From assembly GCF_024868665.1 (NCBI RefSeq), contig NC_079898.1:4784096-4848095 (forward strand): a DNA stretch of 64,000 nt, given 5' to 3'. The stretch's first letter is position 1; each line of letters begins with the position of its first letter. Positions 59,458-64,000 of the stretch are shown here, in pieces. Source of the DNA: Triplophysa rosa. Taxonomy: Eukaryota; Chordata; Actinopteri; Cypriniformes; Nemacheilidae. The position numbers were made by a program, and so were the translations under genes. Under the pieces are notes generated by a model. That model saw only the letters and a list, made by a program, of their open reading frames with translations. It was not told the origin of the DNA and did not search any database.

Positions 59458-59930
59458 CTGTCAACAGCGATGGCCAGTAAGGCGTTTGTAGACACATACA
59501 GAGACATAGTCCTGAGGTAGTTGACAGAGGCACACAACACCTTCCCATGATCCCAGGAGAGCTGTTTGACTACATAGTAATCCACCAGGAAAGGGCAGCA
59601 GACCACAGCCACGATGAAGTCGGAGATTGCCAGGTTAGCGATGAGTAAATTGGTAAGGTTCCTGAGTTTTTTGTATCGGACCAGAGTGGCGATAAAAAGG
59701 AAGTTGCCAAAGCCACACACTAGCATGATACAGGCGAGGACCACTCCGATGACAATGGTGCCCACGAAATATGCCAACCCCTGTGTGGTGTCAGGCATCT
59801 CATCAGTGGGAACACCATAGTCCATGTCATAGAAGTCTGTGTCTAGAGACTCATGCACATCAAGAACGGGCACTCGATTATGCGGGTTCACGAAAACAGC
59901 CGCCAAGTGAGTGATGTTTGTGTTCTCCAT
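59458..59930 (-). CDS. prokr1: Prokineticin receptor, coding exon 1 (N-terminus to TM3)
   Basis: Residues 1-157 and two bases of Arg158. The N-terminus is extracellular and acidic, without a cleavable signal, with an N-I-T glycosylation site at Asn5. TM1 spans about 53-84 ([13 protein letters not shown]), then [12 protein letters not shown]2 spans about 93-115 with LAISD (Asp104). TM3 has Cys133, the disulphide partner of Cys213, and LLAIAVD before the splice donor AG/GTTGGT at 59457. The start at 59930 is supported by an in-frame TAA 36 bases upstream and by the family length: total 396 residues, close to known receptors. Transcribed leftward, with exon 2 8.65 kb away. Confidence 0.95.
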
Positions 59931-60189
59931 TTCAGAAAAGATGTCTTCTGAGTCTTTCTCTAGCTGTTACTGGTCATGATCCAGGCTTGCTCAGGTGAAC
60001 GTCTTGTAAAATCGAATGAGATTTCATGTCCCATGAGAGTAAGCAGGTCACACACTGAACATGAAATAGAAAACGTAAACACAATTGCACAACATCATCC
60101 AAACATTGATATTATTTCATACTGTAACAATTACACTCTTTGAAATAAAGTTTCCTTAGAGTTTTTTGTCAGGCATATGGTTCTTTAAA
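59931..60189 (-). promoter_or_regulatory. prokr 5' untranslated sequence next to the start codon
   Basis: In minus orientation, TAA CAG CTA GAG precedes the ATG in frame, so no upstream extension is possible in this exon. A pyrimidine-containing ATTTTACAAG/ACG near 60003 could be the acceptor of an upstream non-coding exon. This is inference only. Confidence 0.4.
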
Positions 60190-60340
60190 GAAGCTTTAAT
60201 ATCCCAAAACCTTCCAATACAAAGACTTTTTGTAGTGGAAAAAGGTTCTACAGCCTATGAAAAGGTAAACAATATAAAGAGTTCTTTTAAGACCCGTTGA
60301 CCAAAAGGTTCTTTGGGGGGGGGAGGTACTTCTATGACAT
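60190..60340 (-). repeat. Short interspersed repeat, relative of 12195-12330
   Basis: Contains TTTTTGTAGTGGAAAAAGG, TTCTACAGCCTATGAAAAGG and CCAAAAGGTTCTTTGG. The order is similar to the copy near 12.2 kb, with a run of G near 60317. Confidence 0.45.
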
Positions 60341-61956
60341 TGTGTGCAAGAAACAATTTTTGCTCGTTGTATTTTTCTGCTGCAAGTGTAGAACATGTTG
60401 TAATGAAATTAAATCCGTGAGAAAATATGACCTACTTTATTTTGAGTTTAAATCTGAATCGGTGTTCACTGAAAGAGCATACATTATAATAGGCTACTGA
60501 GGCTATTGTTACACCACTGGAGTACAATCCATTATGATGAACGATGAAATTTGACGTTGGTCATAATTATCACGCATTTTATTTTTCAAACGTATAACGA
60601 CTGAAGCAATTAAATGTGTTATATCTGTAGATACAATTATTCAAGAGAATATACCAATAACTATATTGCATTACAGAATTATAAAAACATTAACATGCTT
60701 AAGAAGGCTATAGAATAGGCTACCTATACATGCGTCAAATAAATATCTCACTAAAACAAGAACATTTAATCTTACTCATAAACGAAACAAACAAGGTGAT
60801 GTCGTCGGATAAAATAACTAGGTCTATTTGTTTCTTGAAATGTAAAAACTACAATTTTCACTCTTTCACCTTAAATCAGAGCACTTTATCAATTGTTACT
60901 AAAGAAAAATAAGTAGATAAATGACAGACACTTCAAACGAAGTTAGAGCAATTGTAAGAGTTTTTTAGTTAGAGCAACTAAAATCCCGATTTTTATATTT
61001 ATTTTCATATTTCACGTATTTAACCCAGGTCAAAAGCATTATTTTTTCTCATCTAGTATGCTGTGCATAAACTTACCGATTTTTAAAACATCCGTTATTT
61101 CTGCCATAGTCGCTTTCTCTGATTTCTTGTGTATTTCTGTAAAGCATTACATTATCATAGGTTGATGTACACGAAGATTAAGCTGCTGAGTTCGTATCAG
61201 CTCTCTCTCCCTCTTGTGGCAGATGTTAAACTCTGAACATTGACGTGTTTAGTGCTCGAGCACAGATGACACCCACATGTTCAGAAGATGACGCACTCTC
61301 ACAATCTTGCAAGTGTTGCTATAAATCTCATGAATAGCACGCTCCACTTTTTTGCATATTACATTAATATCTGGACAATGAAGAGTTCGATTAATTAAAG
61401 GATCAGTTGGGTTTTTCGGATTTTTTATATTAAATCATAATAATTACATTTGGACACTATAGACAATATATAAAATATAGATTATGCATAGTAGGACTTG
61501 CTTGCACCTTTGTCATAATATCACACAACGATTTAGACTAGAAATGAATTCAAGCTTTGAAGATTATCAAGCAAATAGGCTACTGTGAGAGTATAATTCT
61601 TATTTCTTTGCAGAAGCGGATTCAGCTGAAAAAAAATGACATTAATAACTACTGTTTGCCACAAAGCAGTCTGGGAAAGCTTACCGTATAATGACCCAAA
61701 AGTAACAACAGCCACTGTCTTTAACACCTCTGTCTGACATGTGATGAGAGTGTCAAAAATGTAATACGTTAAATGTAATTAAAATTAATCATTCTAAATG
61801 TGAAAATAGGACACCACTCTCAGATAATGTTTTGTTGTCATGTGTGCAGCGTAATCAAGATAATAGATATTAACAAGATATGCCACTGCATTACTATGAA
61901 TGGGGAGGGAATGCAACGTTTAATATGGCTGCTTCCAGTAAAACGAGCCAGTCATT
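60341..61956. other. 5' region of prokr, otherwise no gene seen
   Basis: AT-rich and non-coding apart from the candidate exon. 61200-61345 (TCTCTCCCTCTTGTGGCAG to CTATAAATC) contains a possible minus-strand promoter region, but I see no decisive core element. Confidence 0.35.
61077..61130 (-). other. Candidate upstream exon of prokr with splice donor
   Basis: The minus strand reads ATGGCAGAAATAACGG (ATG at 61107) and then ATCG/GTAAGT at 61077-61071, a near-ideal donor. It lies about 1.1 kb upstream of the coding exon on the same strand. If used, the ATG would be an upstream start outside the main frame or part of the 5' UTR. The 5' limit is unknown. No other gene claims it. Confidence 0.35.
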
Positions 61957-62840
61957 AAAGGGGGGGTTTAATACTGTTTCATGTATTCTGACTTCTTTGC
62001 AATGTTAAATGTGCTGGCTTCTCATGCTTGACATGATCAACTTGTCAACGAGTTGGACTTATGACGTATTATTTCTGTGCTCAATACAAGGTTCGTATAG
62101 GTTTCGGGAAGTTTTTTTCAAACATGAAATTCTGTTACGTAACAACCTTTCTCAGTTCCTTATTGGACAATTCTCCTGGAAAAGCACACCCACACTCCAA
62201 CCAGTGAGAGCCGGAGAAAGCGCACACCCACACGGCTACCAGCGAGAGTGAGAGAAAGAGCACATCCACACGTCAACCAGCAAGAGCGGGAGAAAGAGCA
62301 TGCCCACTTGTCTACCAGCAAGAGCGAGAGAAAGAGCACACCCATCAATGTGCTTTGTTTGTTATACTGAAGTTCAGTGTTTGTTTGTTCACTGCATATG
62401 GGTGATGAATGTTATATAAACGGTGGATATAATGCTGGATTTGGAGATCGATTGAAACTGATATTTGGAGCCGTCCCAGCGCTAAAAGATGCCGGTCATG
62501 AACCGCACACGGTAAGTGAAACTGAGTCAAATGTCTGTTGGCAATCGGTGCGTAGCCGCGTACGTACATAAGGTAAACACACTGTTGCGATGTGTCAACA
62601 TACATCATAAACCATTGATATTGGTTGAGAAATGTAAACATTACTGTGCTTTTTCCAGAAACATCACAGCTCTCCTGTTTATGTTTATGTTTGTAGGGCA
62701 GTCTTTTCCTCCCCAATATGGAGGCACCATTAACACATGTGACCCTGCCAGTGAAACCCCAGCTAAAGTCATTTTTTCTGATTTAATGTTGTCTACATAC
62801 ATTAATTAATAAGGTAAAGAACATTCTGTGAAAATAAATC
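61957..62840 (+). repeat. Exon-bearing interspersed element (likely DNA transposon remnant)
   Basis: Starts AAAGGGGGGGTTTAATACTG, a beginning I recognise from a frequent fish repeat. It carries a 38-bp minisatellite, then an exon-like block 62400-62514 (MGDECYINGGYNAGFGDRL, IFGAVPALKDAGHEPHT) that ends exactly at a strong donor ACG/GTAAGT. A later acceptor-like TTTGTAG lies near 62697. There is no known domain. It could be the first exon of a transposon gene or a captured host exon. Confidence 0.45.
62185..62336. repeat. 38-bp minisatellite, four units
   Basis: Units of the form CACACCCACACGGCTACCAG plus CGAGAGTGAGAGAAAGAG, repeated four times with 5-8 differences between units. A partial fifth unit follows (CACACCCA). 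Confidence 0.85.
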
Positions 62841-63112
62841 TTGATATCTTCAATATTGACTGAGTACGGCAATGGCCAAGATAATGGCTGAAATCAAACT
62901 TTAATATTATCTCATAATTAGATTATGACACTGTTTCACATATGATTCAGGGGCTAATGTATCCCTGTATGTGGTCTGAAGTAATTTTACTGTATGTCTC
63001 CATCGTTATACACATTATTATACACGTCTTTCAGTCCGTACAAAAGAGCTAATGAGTTGAATCAAGTGTGTTAGGTTATGTTCACATCGTTATGTTCACA
63101 TTGCAAGCCTTA
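62841..63112. other. No gene seen
   Basis: AT-rich non-coding. 63108-63112 (CCTTA) is the left target duplication of the following LTR. Confidence 0.5.
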
Positions 63113-63673
63113 TGTCACGGTCAGGCGTGGAAAGAACCCAAATGCAGGACAGCGATGATGAAGGGGTTAACAGGGATTTTATTTAACACAAAACAAAACA
63201 CCCACAATGGGGAAAAACAGAACTAAGAAATATATATAAAACAAAAGACTTCCCACGAGGGGGCAAAATGAAAACAAGTACAGTAAAACTAAACTAAAGA
63301 ACACGACCAAACGTCTTAAATCAAACACGACACGACACGACACGACACGACACGCAAGGCTGGGAACAGGACCACAGGACGAGGAGCATAGCAAAACACA
63401 GTACAACGTACAATCCACGAGCACAAGACAAAGAAACAAGAGGGTATTTAAAGGGAAGACAGGGATAATGACACAGGGCAGGTGTGGGTAATCAAACACT
63501 CAGGGAAAGATAACAAGGAAACGAGAGGAGCGGGGCCAATGACGAGACACTGGAGAGAATGTATATTATTGTCAAAAGGACAATATGTTTCTCTCCACAC
63601 ATAACCAAAGGCTTTGTCATGACTCTGCTACAGGACCAAGAAAAACATGACTAAATGAAGCAGAGCCATGACA
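63113..63673 (-). repeat. Solo LTR, gypsy family G, copy 3
   Basis: TGTCACGGTCAGGCG to GAGCCATGACA, flanked by a perfect 5-bp duplication CCTTA (63108-63112 and 63674-63678). It is about 561 bp. It differs from copies 1 and 2 by a CGACA pentanucleotide expansion (63326-63354) and by loss of part of one hairpin arm near 63575. Confidence 0.9.
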
Positions 63674-63738
63674 CCTTAGTTCATATTTGTAGTTCGGTTA
63701 TTTTGGTCCAGACTAAAAAAATAATAAAAAAATTAGTC

Positions 63739-64000
63739 CTGGGGCCTCATTTATAAAACGTGTGTACGCACAGATTTGATCATAAAGCACAAAAATCCTT
63801 GGCAACGTTCATATTTATAAAACGGTCTTTGATGTACAGTGCTTAGTGCTACGTAGATCTGAGCAGACGTACTTTTGCTTGTCCGAGTGCTGCAGGTTTT
63901 TGGAAATATAAATAATTCTTGCCACTTGACAGGTGCTCTTCTATATATCAATGACATTAATTAGACATCAATAAAAGGTGGAGATCTGAAACTGTTAGCT
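63739..64000. repeat. Start of an interspersed repeat, cut by the window end
   Basis: GGGGCCTCATTTATAAAACG, then TGTGTACGCACAGATTTGAT. A similar opening, GGGCCTCATTCATGAAAC, occurs at 19319. Probably a non-autonomous DNA transposon. Confidence 0.4.

Overview
The window is a piece of teleost fish nuclear genome, most likely from a cypriniform (carp, loach or zebrafish relative). It is AT-rich with very few coding bases. It carries L2, Tx1, gypsy, DIRS, hAT and MITE repeats that are familiar from fish, and one vertebrate gene split by a canonical GT-AG intron. I see no prokaryotic genes, rRNA, functional tRNA or CRISPR.

Host gene. The only convincing host gene is a prokineticin receptor (prokr1-like class A GPCR, 396 codons) on the minus strand. 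Coding exon 1 (59458-59930) carries the N-terminus to the DRY motif. Coding exon 2 (50087-50804) carries TM4-TM7 and the tail. They are separated by an 8.65 kb intron that splits the arginine codon of DRY. A possible 5' exon with a good donor lies at 61077-61130.

Layout. 1-1700: degenerate end of a Ty3/gypsy chromovirus with its 3' LTR. 3-6.3 kb: small repeats, a LINE fragment and a likely solo LTR. 6.8-11.35 kb: a long decayed Tx1-clade LINE lying between two (GA)n tracts. 14.3-18 kb: a tRNA-derived SINE and two abutting L2-type LINEs. 22.8-23.4 kb: solo LTR. 24.2-28.4 kb: a palindromic repeat, then a broken DNA transposon encoding a THAP-DDE transposase and, convergently, a SWIM-type protein (ISL2EU-like). 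29.8-31.9 kb: a TTAA-flanked MITE and LINE pieces. 35.7-40.9 kb: a MITE fragment, a 23-bp minisatellite and a nearly intact L2 LINE. 41.1-43.2 kb: a gypsy LTR plus gag, ended by a MITE. 43.8-45.9 kb: a hAT-like element with a nested L2. 46.9-48.6 kb: a MITE and a deleted L2. 49.3-61.1 kb: the prokr gene. Its intron holds a V-SINE-like element, a TTAA MITE, a solo LTR with target duplication and a 5.9 kb DIRS retrotransposon. 61.9-64 kb: an exon-like repeat with a 38-bp minisatellite and a third solo LTR.

The mobile elements are nested in several places, so insertion order can be read. The two L2 copies at 16.3-18.0 and 36.8-38.4 kb are almost identical and inverted, which points to recent activity. 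Boundaries marked approximate were judged by eye. Family names given for repeats rest on recognised motifs, not on a database search.
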